DNA of 64,000 bases from CAYWKS01 sp964458935 (lineage in GTDB: Bacteria; Planctomycetota; Phycisphaerae; Phycisphaerales; Zrk34). The notes beneath the pieces are model-generated. The model was not told the DNA's origin. It saw nothing but the letters and a program-made list of their open reading frames with translations, and searched no databases. Below are positions 8,901-16,158 of this stretch, in pieces. The stretch is from contig CAYWKS010000010.1 of assembly GCA_964458935.1 (NCBI GenBank), positions 1 to 64,000 on the forward strand. The letters are read 5' to 3'. The stretch's first letter is position 1. Each line of letters starts with the position of its first letter. The position numbers and the translations under genes are program-made.

Positions 8901-9735
8901 CCAGCCCTTGCGGCAAAGCAACCGACATGAAGTCATCGATGTCGCTTTGTTCTGCGTACGCTTCCGCTTCCTTACGATTCGCCCATTGCCACGATAGCAC
9001 CCGTTCGGCCAAGGTGAAAAACTCTTCCTCGGACGCGTCCTGCTGCAGCCGACGCAACTTGTCGTGGAGGAGTGATGGCCTGACGCGATCATAGAACTTA
9101 GAGAGATCGCTCTGAACGATGGCGTACTCATACTCATGGTCGTCTATGAACTCGCCATGCTGTGCCAAGGGTTCAGCGACAATTCTCGGGCGCGTCAAGA
9201 ACGTCTGGTAATCTTGAAAGTAGAGACGGTATAGCTTTGAGCTACCCCAACGGTGGCGCAGCTCGCCTCGGTGACGGTCACAGAACAGTCGATGGCCGTA
9301 CGCCAGGACCCGCTGGCGATTCTCATGCTTCTCAATAGACAGCCGTGGATCGCCCAAGGCGGATTCAACTCGATCAGCCAAGCAGAGCAGCATGGCGGTC
9401 GCCACTACTTGATCACGTAGGGCGACATGAGCCAGGGGGCGCATGCGCCCAGCTAGACTTTCGTGTGGTTCCCATTTCTCGTTCCGGAAAGTCCAGTGCT
9501 GTGTCTTTGGTGCCGGAACCAACTCGAGTGGTTCTGATTGCCATTGTTCAGGAGCAGCCAGTTGATCTCTGATTTCCTTGATGAACGTCGGGATACGAAG
9601 GGACTGATAGTCAATACCGAGCGTGTCGGCGTACCAGCTGTGATAGCGCAGGTAGGAAGAGACCTTCTTCCATGACTGCATCAGCACGCATTCAAGCTGA
9701 AGATCATCCAGATGTGGCGCGAGATTCTGCTTCAT
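5923..9735 (-). CDS. Reverse transcriptase-nitrilase fusion (DRT1-like defence RT)
   Basis: This 1270-aa protein joins an N-terminal reverse transcriptase to a C-terminal nitrilase. RT motif A aspartate is D210 (SDLSKFYDR), motif B is LPQGLVASGFF at about 274-284, and the catalytic motif C is YVDD at 318-321. From about residue 967 to the end the chain matches the carbon-nitrogen hydrolase (nitrilase) fold, with its triad visible: E1040 (ILPELAV), K1111/1112 (EQGKKH) and C1155 (SVCFD). The long middle (~450-960) is helical and unassigned. RT-nitrilase fusions of this size are the UG1 class of defence RTs, known as DRT1; UG5 is a close alternative. They protect against phage, and the chemistry of the nitrilase part is not settled. 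The start at 9735 is chosen because the longer frame runs into the U element. Both active sites look intact. Confidence 0.9.
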   Translation of the reverse strand: MKQNLAPHLDDLQLECVLMQSWKKVSSYLRYHSWYADTLGIDYQSLRIPTFIKEIRDQLAAPEQWQSEPLELVPAPKTQHWTFRNEKWEPHESLAGRMRPLAHVALRDQVVATAMLLCLADRVESALGDPRLSIEKHENRQRVLAYGHRLFCDRHRGELRHRWGSSKLYRLYFQDYQTFLTRPRIVAEPLAQHGEFIDDHEYEYAIVQSDLSKFYDRVRPSLLHDKLRRLQQDASEEEFFTLAERVLSWQWANRKEAEAYAEQSDIDDFMSVALPQGLVASGFFANIVLTDFEAALRGALDSAIDEAGNYVLLDACYYVDDMRLVLRVPRGTPETDIEKAFIDWARALLEVSAPGLRVEPEKTEVTVEGRDRRFLVPQARAAQRIQTEVSGGFDMLHGTELIGAIEGFFHTQQRYSSSSTPEDSGRTGLLVGVSDMRDETASRFAAGRFRRTFRSLRPLLPTSLPDADDATHEEAGDGEDAASGSHRDVVLTREQLDERAKLFSALLIEEWTGNPANVRLLRVALDMYPSPDFVSQVLAILRPGWSDAGVRGPKREVRLYCLSEVFRAGATETGIVPDGECLPDDLLVADYHKELIREGVDILKAYLEAPTRRSRFPWYLLQQVFLYLTARDAFPEEVADLRASGGPLLAHYRLFAKYLAGAPPVSLEQRSVFLGIAMTGFGITDVRRLLAGKTVSEEFLVQVNELSPSVADRVWAHAGPEASNRMRGVAQRLGLEARAAQSSRSTVADLAARQRNPFWQEENLLKLAAWLMDHSPDVHSEPVTPWQVACLCSQEDSEGFGAVDPESFELVRSHKTAAGLFQPPEWCESDEERQRYQIGLLLRFAIRGTTAFDGDHRVLSRVAELTYRRPVSHWEQQRYSSYQGRSAFGPAWIPLSSFTEDVLFELLRWPGSGPGEAVRSIDALSMQVKERLRWHDRHRGVHSRQIFLDQRASPPYEKPRGDWSRPFRVGIVQSVIPSLADFVAHSGDPELLADVHFRRRQRAHLAALLEGVLQMVRVRHTHKEQERFDGNLIDLLILPELAVHPVDIRPLLVPFARANKCMILCGLVYHREAALMQPGAMRAPLINSCLWLIPEWTRAAGFQLREIEQGKKHLASDELALPEQPVSFRPAQWLVRYEWSNRQQDRPMTLSASVCFDATDLALAADLRSRNDLYIVCALNKDVGTFDRMSEGLHYHMFQGVMVVNNGEFGGSSFFMPYKSPYHRQVFHLHGQPQASIAFAEIDPGKLINRPQEADTLNPTGKWKTPPANL

Positions 9736-9782
9736 GGCCTTGTCGGACCTCCGCCCTCTGCTGTGTCCCGGTTCAAGCGGAC

Positions 9783-9956
9783 GAAACTGCCAGCTTAGCC
9801 CAAGACCCATCGATTGTCGGCGGATTACGGCTGAACGCAACTGGACGGGACCTGTACGTGACGTTCTGCGTCCACTGCGTCAGACCAAGGCATACATAAC
9901 CCGCGGGGAATGATCCCTGCGGAGTGCTGCCGTGCTATCCAATCGCGATCCGGAAT
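9783..9956 (-). repeat. U element, copy 2 (between RT gene and recombinase operon)
   Basis: The inverted copy of 1-178. It fills nearly all the space between the RT gene start (9735) and the start of the divergent 60-aa gene (9959), so it must hold the promoters for both directions. The part nearest the recombinase operon is the best conserved between copies. Because the same element precedes the unrelated DUF262 gene, it is unlikely to be an RT-specific non-coding RNA. Confidence 0.85.
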
Positions 9957-9958
9957 CC

Positions 9959-10141
9959 ATGACATCTGACGAGCGCCGGCGCGAGGTCGCAGGCATCCTG
10001 GCTCAAGGCCTGGTGCGGTGCGTCCGAGCGTCGCGAGCAGGCGATACAGCGACCACCGACGCATCTGCCGAAGACGCGCAGATTCCACTTGATCTTCCTG
10101 CGGAAACGAGGCTCAGTGTGGCTCCGCGGCCCGCCGGTTAA
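9959..10141 (+). CDS. Small protein heading the recombinase operon
   Basis: A 60-aa protein beginning MTSDERRREVAGILAQGLVR, then Ala-rich, and ending LSVAPRPAG. It is 39 bases upstream of the DUF2924 gene. Short proteins with this MTS-x-ERRREVA start are, from my recollection, regularly found ahead of DUF2924/recombinase pairs, which supports it as a real gene. The function is unknown; a partner of the recombinase, such as a directionality factor, is only a guess. Its 5' end lies at the edge of the U element. Confidence 0.6.
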   Translation: MTSDERRREVAGILAQGLVRCVRASRAGDTATTDASAEDAQIPLDLPAETRLSVAPRPAG

Positions 10142-10180
10142 CGGCCGCGTTTCGGAAAACGCTGCTTGAAAGGAGCCAAC

Positions 10181-10693
10181 ATGCCCACCGACATCGAAGC
10201 CGAACTCGACACCCTGCACGACATGACCACCGGCGAACTGTCCGACCTGTACCGAGAACTGCATGGCCAGCCCTGCCGCACCCGCCACCGGGCCTATCTG
10301 ATCCGGAAGAACGCTTGGCGCATCCAGGCCAACGCCGAGGGCGACCTATCCGAACGTGCCCGCAGGCGCGCAGCGGAACTGGCCAACGACGCCGAGGTGC
10401 GGGTCATGCCACCGAAGACGATGGTCTGCCCGCCCCCGACTGGCGAGACCACGACCATCACCAGAGCCGTGCGCAAAGATGGCCGGCAACAAGCGATCGA
10501 CCCGCGTCTGCCCACCCCCGGCTCGGCGATCGTCCGCAGGTACAAGGGCCGGTCGTATCGGGTGGTCGTACAGGCCGACGGTCAGTTCGAGTTCGAAGGC
10601 CAGCGCTACCGCACCTTGAGCGCCGTAGCGAAACGCATCACCGGCAGCCACATCAACGGCTTCCGCTTCTTCAAGCTGGGAGCCCAGCGATGA
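10181..10693 (+). CDS. DUF2924 protein, recombinase partner
   Basis: A 170-aa protein with an AAAGGAG Shine-Dalgarno before ATG 10181. The N-terminal half (MTTGELSDLYRELHGQPCRT, RHRAYLIRKNAWRIQANAEG) is the DUF2924 signature. The C-terminal half repeats a basic strand pattern: PGSAIVRRYKGRSYRVVVQADGQFEFEGQRYRTLSAVAKRITGSHINGFRFF. This resembles a SHOCT-like/RAMA-like DNA-binding fold. DUF2924 genes typically sit immediately before a large serine recombinase. Here the ATGA overlap with the recombinase (10690-10693) shows translational coupling. A DNA-binding accessory role in recombination is inferred. Confidence 0.85.
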   Translation: MPTDIEAELDTLHDMTTGELSDLYRELHGQPCRTRHRAYLIRKNAWRIQANAEGDLSERARRRAAELANDAEVRVMPPKTMVCPPPTGETTTITRAVRKDGRQQAIDPRLPTPGSAIVRRYKGRSYRVVVQADGQFEFEGQRYRTLSAVAKRITGSHINGFRFFKLGAQR

Positions 10694-12270
10694 GGAAGAG
10701 CCGAGCCAAGAACACCACCACGCCGGCCAAGCCCACCACGCGGTGTGCCATCTACACACGCAAGTCCAGCGAGGAAGGCCTCGATCAAGAGTTCAACTCG
10801 CTCGACGCCCAGCGCGAAGCGGCCGAGGCGTTCATCGCCAGCCAGAAGGCCGAGGGCTGGACGGCGCTGCCCGACCGCTACGACGATGGCGGTTACTCCG
10901 GCGGTAGCATGGAACGCCCGGCGCTGGACCGCCTGATACGGGACATTGACGCGGGCAAGATCGACTGCGTGGTCGTCTACAAGGTTGACCGTCTCAGCCG
11001 ATCGCTGATGGACTTCGCACGCATCATGGAGACATTCGAACGCCAGGGCGTATCGTTCGTCTCCGTCACGCAGCAGTTCAACACCAGCCATTCAATGGGT
11101 CGGCTGACGCTGAACATCCTGCTGAGCTTCGCCCAGTTCGAGCGTGAGATCATCGGCGAGCGCATCCGCGACAAGCTGGCCGCTCAGGCCCGCAAGGGCA
11201 AGTGGACCGGTGGTGCCCCGGTGCTGGGTTACGACGTGGATCGCTCCGGCCCGAGTCCGAAGCTGGTCATCAACGCCAAGGAAGCCACGCGCGTGCGGGA
11301 TATCTTCAGGATGTACCTCGCCGAAGCATCCCTGCTGCCGGTGGTCAAGGAACTGGCTCAACGAGGGTGGGCGAACAAGCTGCGCACCACGAAGAAAGGT
11401 AAGCAACTCGGCGGACGCCCGTTCGACAAGGCGACGCTGTACGTGCTGCTGACGAACCCCATCTACACGGGCAAGATTCGCTACAAGGACGAACTGCACG
11501 ACGGCGAGCACGAGGCGATCATCGAACAGGACCTGTACGACAAGGTGCAGGCGAAGCTCAAGGACAACGGGCGAGCACGCGGTGCCGAGTTCCGCAACAA
11601 GTACGGGGCACTTCTCCGTGGTCTGCTGCGCTGCAAGACCTGCGACTCGGCCATGGCGCACACCTTCAACGGCAAGAGCAGCAAACACCGCCACCGCTAC
11701 TACCGCTGCGTCAACGCGATCAAGAACGGCCGTGATGCGTGTTCGTGCGGAACACTGCCCGCCATGGAGATAGAACGTGTCGTGGTCGACGAGGTTCGCG
11801 CCCTGGGCCGCGATGAGGCGCTCCTGGCCCAAGTACTCGCCGACGCCCACGCCGCCATACAGGCGGAACACGTGGCCCTGCGCCGCGACCGTGACGACCT
11901 GGCCGCCGAACGGAAAAGGAACCACCGTGAACTGCGCGACCTGGCCGCCGCCGGTACGACCACGGCAGAAGCCACCAGCCGCATGGCGGACCTGCAAGAG
12001 CGCCTCCTCGACGCCGACCGACGGCTGCCCGAACTGGAGAAACGTCTTGCCGAGTTAGAAAGCGAGACGGTGTCGCGCGCTGAGGCGCAGGCGGCACTCG
12101 CTGAATTCGATGGCGTATGGACAAGCCTGACCCCACAGGAGCAGGCCCGGTTGCTCAAGCTGCTGCTGTCCAAGGTCGAATACGACGGCGACGCCGGCAC
12201 CGTGTCGGTCACCTTCCGTCCGTCGAGCATTCGGTCGCTGATCAACCGCAAGTTGGAGAGCGCAGCGTGA
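10690..12270 (+). CDS. Large serine recombinase
   Basis: A 526-aa enzyme with the three parts of the large serine recombinase family. The catalytic resolvase domain starts CAIYTRKSSEEGLDQEFNSL (nucleophile S26, RKSSEE) and includes VVYKVDRLSRSLMDF. The recombinase domain follows at about 190-290. A zinc ribbon (LLRCKTCDSAM ... YYRCVNA ... ACSCGTL) then leads into a coiled coil at about 400-480. The enzyme cuts and rejoins attachment sites with a 2-bp crossover and catalyses integration or excision. It is the likely motor for moving the U-cargo-D units. Its stop overlaps the next gene's GTG. All catalytic parts look intact. Confidence 0.93.
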   Translation: MRKSRAKNTTTPAKPTTRCAIYTRKSSEEGLDQEFNSLDAQREAAEAFIASQKAEGWTALPDRYDDGGYSGGSMERPALDRLIRDIDAGKIDCVVVYKVDRLSRSLMDFARIMETFERQGVSFVSVTQQFNTSHSMGRLTLNILLSFAQFEREIIGERIRDKLAAQARKGKWTGGAPVLGYDVDRSGPSPKLVINAKEATRVRDIFRMYLAEASLLPVVKELAQRGWANKLRTTKKGKQLGGRPFDKATLYVLLTNPIYTGKIRYKDELHDGEHEAIIEQDLYDKVQAKLKDNGRARGAEFRNKYGALLRGLLRCKTCDSAMAHTFNGKSSKHRHRYYRCVNAIKNGRDACSCGTLPAMEIERVVVDEVRALGRDEALLAQVLADAHAAIQAEHVALRRDRDDLAAERKRNHRELRDLAAAGTTTAEATSRMADLQERLLDADRRLPELEKRLAELESETVSRAEAQAALAEFDGVWTSLTPQEQARLLKLLLSKVEYDGDAGTVSVTFRPSSIRSLINRKLESAA

Positions 12271-12677
12271 CCACGATCACCAAGCCGATTCACTTCGCCC
12301 GCAAAGGGCATCGAAAGGCAGCGGTAGCGGGACCGCCGCCGCAGCCCGAGGCGGCCGATTCCGCTGGGCGGGTTCCGCGCGTCTCGAAACTGATGGCCCT
12401 CGCGATCCGCTTCGACCAGCTTCTCCGGGACGGCGTCGTCGCCGATCAATCTGAACTGGCCCGGCTCGCCCACGTCACCCAGCCACGCATGACACAGATC
12501 ATGAACCTGCTGCACCTCGCGCCCGACATTCAGGAAGAGATCCTTCACCTACCAGCCGTGTCTAGTGGACGCGATCAACTCACCGAGCGAGATCTGCGTG
12601 CGCTTGTCCATGCGCCATGCTGGCAAGAGCAACGTGTGCTGTGGCAAAGCCTCTGTGATGTATCGCGGCGGTGGTAG
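12267..12677 (+). CDS. HTH protein closing the recombinase operon
   Basis: This 136-aa protein has a GTG start overlapping the recombinase stop (GTGA, 12267-12270). A helix-turn-helix is seen at VADQSELARLAHVTQPRMTQIMNLLHLAPDIQEEIL (about residues 60-95), like the KorB/ParB-type HTH found in proteins that follow planctomycete recombinases. It may regulate the operon or help recognise an attachment site. It ends only 23 bases before the first CRISPR repeat, so its 3' end is at or close to the boundary of the mobile unit. Confidence 0.8.
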   Translation: MTTITKPIHFARKGHRKAAVAGPPPQPEAADSAGRVPRVSKLMALAIRFDQLLRDGVVADQSELARLAHVTQPRMTQIMNLLHLAPDIQEEILHLPAVSSGRDQLTERDLRALVHAPCWQEQRVLWQSLCDVSRRW

Positions 12678-12700
12678 GCAAGAGGATCCGCATCTCGCCG

Positions 12701-15688
12701 GCTTCAATGAGGCCGCGGTCGTTGGACCGCGGAATCCAGGTAGCTCGGTGCGGACGGATGCTGGTAGTAGAAGCTTCAATGAGGCCGCGGTCGTTGGACC
12801 GCGGAATCCAGATGAAGCAGGTCTTCAGCGACGACGGCATCCGGCTTCAATGAGGCCGCGGTCGTTGGACCGCGGAATCCTTGCCAACGGCCATTGCCAT
12901 TGCACACTACCCGAAGGCTTCAATGAGGCCGCGGTCGTTGGACCGCGGAATCTCCGAGATGCGCGAGGTCGCGGACTTCATGCAAGAGCTTCAATGAGGC
13001 CGCGGTCGTTGGACCGCGGAATCTGGCCGGGTGTATACTTCGATCAGACTGCCGCGCCGGCTTCAATGAGGCCGCGGTCGTTGGACCGCGGAATCGGCCG
13101 GCTTCGAGCGTGGCCAGACGTTCGGCGTCGGTGCTTCAATGAGGCCGCGGTCGTTGGACCGCGGAATCCCGCCAACGCGCTCGTGATCGCCTGCATCATT
13201 ACGGGGCTTCAATGATTCCGCGGTCGTTGGACCGCGGAATCAAGGTGCGCATGAGCCCCGACGCGGCGGCGACGGTGCTTCAATGAGGCCGCGGTCGTTG
13301 GACCGCGGAATCTCGGTTACGACAAACGTCGCATCGCGGATCGAGCCGATGCTTCAATGAGGCCGCGGTCGTTGGACCACGGAATCTGGAGGCTTCGACA
13401 CGGTTTACAACGAGTCGGACGGGCTTCAATGAGGCCGCGGTCGTTGGACCGCGGAATCGCGGTCGATCGGTGAATCGGCCAGCCGCTACGTGAGGGCTTC
13501 AATGAGGCCGCGGTCGTTGGACCGCGGAATCGCCGCCGGCGTCGGACGTTTCCCACCAGGTCCAGACGCTTCAATGAGGCCGCGGTCGTTGGACCGCGGA
13601 ATCCGGGCTCGCCGTCGCCGCTGCTCATATGGACGTGGATGCTTCAATGAGGCCGCGGTCGTTGGACCGCGGAATCGTGATGCAATCGACGATATCGATG
13701 CCGCGAGGATCGGCTTCAATGAGGCCGCGGTCGTTGGACCGCGGAATCGAACTGCTGGACAAGGCCCGCGCCGCGATCGGCGAGCTTCAATGAGGCCGCG
13801 GTCGTTGGACCGCGGAATCTTCGTGCCCAACCTCGACGAGGGCCTGCTCTACGCGCTTCAATGAGGCCGCGGTCGTTGGACCGCGGAATCATGGCGGGAA
13901 AGCCGCAACTGACTACTATGCCGAGGCTTCAATGAGGCCGCGGTCGTTGGACCGCGGAATCCCGCAATGATCGCACCTGAACGACTCAATGCTGCGGCTT
14001 CAATGAGGCCGCGGTCGTTGGACCGCGGAATCCAATTTGATCTGGTTTTTCCATTGGCGGAAGTAAGGCTTCAATGAGGCCGCGGTCGTTGGACCGCGGA
14101 ATCGGCATCGAGGCACACTTCACGATCCCCAGCGAGCCGCTTCAATGAGGCCGCGGTCGTTGGACCGCGGAATCTTGTCAACCAGCATTGCCGCGCGATG
14201 AATGGGCCCCGCTTCAATGAGGCCGCGGTCGTTGGACCGCGGAATCGCTGCCACCCCCGGAAGTTGCCCAGCGGGCGCCGGAAGCTTCAATGAGGCCGCG
14301 GTCGTTGGACCGCGGAATCCAACCCGGATGCCGTCGAACGCATCCTAATCGAACGGCTTCAATGAGGCCGCGGTCGTTGGACCGCGGAATCGCTAACGAC
14401 GGGCTCGTAGCTGCCGGAGTGAATGTTGCTTCAATGAGGCCGCGGTCGTTGGACCGCGGAATCCACTCCGCGATCAACGCGTCGCTGATGTTATCGCCGG
14501 GCTTCAATGAGGCCGCGGTCGTTGGACCGCGGAATCCCGGTTCGTTGGCGCCGCTCAACCGCTGCCAGACCGCTTCAATGAGGCCGCGGTCGTTGGACCG
14601 CGGAATCATCATTGCGAAATGCGTAATGCATTGCGCCTTGCAAGCTTCAATGAGGCCGCGGTCGTTGGACCGCGGAATCGTCGCGCCCTTCCGGGGGCGG
14701 GGCTTCCGGGGGGTGCTTCAATGAGGCCGCGGTCGTTGGACCGCGGAATCACAACGACGGGCCAGGCCGAAAACGCCGCCGCAGCGCTTCAATGAGGCCG
14801 CGGTCGTTGGACCGCGGAATCCGCATGAGCTGGATCTACTCCAGGGCCGTGGGCGTGGCTTCAATGAGGCCGCGGTCGTTGGACCGCGGAATCCCCGGGC
14901 CCGGCGGCCGAGCTCGCCCAACAGCGCCGGGCTTCAATGAGGCCGCGGTCGTTGGACCGCGGAATCCACGATGTAGGCCACGCGATCAAGGTCGGACTCG
15001 AAGCTTCAATGAGGCCGCGGTCGTTGGACCGCGGAATCGAGTACCTTCGCCGCAGCGGCCTTGGCCAGCTCGCCGCTTCAATGAGGCCGCGGTCGTTGGA
15101 CCGCGGAATCGTCGGGCGTTTCCGCCCGCCCGCCATCACATGTGGGGGCTTCAATGAGGCCGCGGTCGTTGGACCGCGGAATCCACCGCGTCGGCGAGAT
15201 CGCCCTTGTCGGCTACCTGCTTCAATGAGGCCGCGGTCGTTGGACCGCGGAATCGCCGTAAGCGCGACTACGAGGCAGTGCAGATCGGCGGGCTTCAATG
15301 AGGCCGCGGTCGTTGGACCGCGGAATCCCGCGCCGTCGAGGAGCGACGCGACCACATGCTGCGGCTTCAATGAGGCCGCGGTCGTTGGACCGCGGAATCC
15401 CGGTGGATGGAACGCGAGATTCCCAACCACAAGTTGCTTCAATGAGGCCGCGGTCGTTGGACCGCGGAATCGTGCCATGCGTTCGTGTCGTGTCGTCACG
15501 TTGACGAGCTTCAATGAGGCCGCGGTCGTTGGACCGCGGAATCTTGCTGAGCGTGCCCGGCCTCGGCTTGTGCGTGTGGTGCTTCAATGAGGCCGCGGTC
15601 GTTGGACCGCGGAATCGCGCTTGCCCTTCATCTTGTCACGTACTCGGGACTTGCTTCAATGAGGCCGCGGTCGTTGGACCGCGGAATC
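12701..15688 (-). CRISPR. Type I-G CRISPR array, 42 repeats, 41 spacers
   Basis: Forty-two copies of a 36-nt repeat (plus strand GCTTCAATGAGGCCGCGGTC followed by GTTGGACCGCGGAATC), with spacers of 35-38 nt and a mean period of 72. On the minus strand, the likely transcribed one, the repeat starts GATTCCGCGG and ends ATTGAAGC, with a perfect 8-bp stem (CCGCGGTC/GACCGCGG) around a 4-nt loop. Repeat 8 (13206) and repeat 10 (13351) are the only variants I see, both near the left end. This fits the leader being at the right end next to cas2. The leftmost repeat is perfect, and the recombinase operon begins 23 bases away. I found no duplicated spacers by eye. Targets need a database search. Confidence 0.98.
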
Positions 15689-15863
15689 GCCGCTCGCTCC
15701 AAGTATCCGTTCTGCAACGGGATACGATGCGTGAAACGAGCGACGGGGTGTGGCAGCGTCTGCACGACCACCGGGAGGTAGTAACCGGGCACGTAAGTCT
15801 TTACTTGTCAAGGAGCGCGAGCGATCCCCGGACTCCGCGCACCACTGTACCACTCGCGGCGAA
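15689..15863 (-). promoter_or_regulatory. CRISPR leader between cas2 and the array
   Basis: A 175-nt gap between the cas2 stop and the first (newest) repeat. Adjacent to the array is an imperfect hairpin, GTATCCGTT-CTGC-AACGGGATAC (15703-15725). On the minus strand TTGACA occurs at 15811-15806, followed by AGTAAAGACTTAC, but I see no convincing -10 box at normal spacing. The position and lack of coding potential make this the leader that directs new spacer insertion. Confidence 0.75.
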
Positions 15864-16154
15864 TTAGACAATGAATGCGTTCGGTTGAGGGTCGAAGGGC
15901 TTGCCAATCGCATCGATGGACTGTTGAAGATCACTCTCGCCGGGCCCGAGGTCGACCATGAGGACCTGGTCCTGATCGTGGTGAACGAGCGGCTCGAGTA
16001 GTCCTCGGAGTGCAGCCAGTTCGGTCTCATCAAGATCACACAGAAAGACGCTGAACTGCGTGTGGTCGCCGTAGTCCTGGAGCGTCTCGAAGATGCGTGT
16101 CCGGCGTTTGTCATTCGACACATCATAGCTGACCAGGAAGTGACGGCGTAGCAT
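15864..16154 (-). CDS. cas2: Cas2 adaptation protein
   Basis: This 96-aa protein is full length for Cas2. It starts with the ferredoxin-like strand FLVSYDVSNDKRRTRIFETL, with the conserved YDVSxDKRR metal-site segment, and continues QFSVFLCDL. It ends with a typical short tail. Cas2 forms the dimer at the centre of the Cas1-Cas2 integrase. It follows the cas4-cas1 fusion by 4 bases and is the last gene of the operon before the leader. Confidence 0.95.
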   Translation of the reverse strand: MLRRHFLVSYDVSNDKRRTRIFETLQDYGDHTQFSVFLCDLDETELAALRGLLEPLVHHDQDQVLMVDLGPGESDLQQSIDAIGKPFDPQPNAFIV

Positions 16155-16158
16155 GTGT

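Noticed and set aside
5923..9735. RT as part of an RT-Cas1 spacer-acquisition system, a retron or a group II intron
   Set aside because: The chain carries a nitrilase domain, not Cas1 or a maturase/endonuclease domain. The nearby CRISPR is type I-G with its own Cas4-Cas1. No retron-type inverted-repeat RNA is evident.
9783..9956. U element as a non-coding RNA partner of the RT
   Set aside because: The same element precedes the unrelated DUF262 gene, so it is not specific to the RT.
12701..15688. Many open frames reading repeats such as FNEAAVVGPRN or MRPRSLDRGI on both strands
   Set aside because: They are translations of the CRISPR repeat; its 36-nt length with 35-38-nt spacers keeps frames open by chance.
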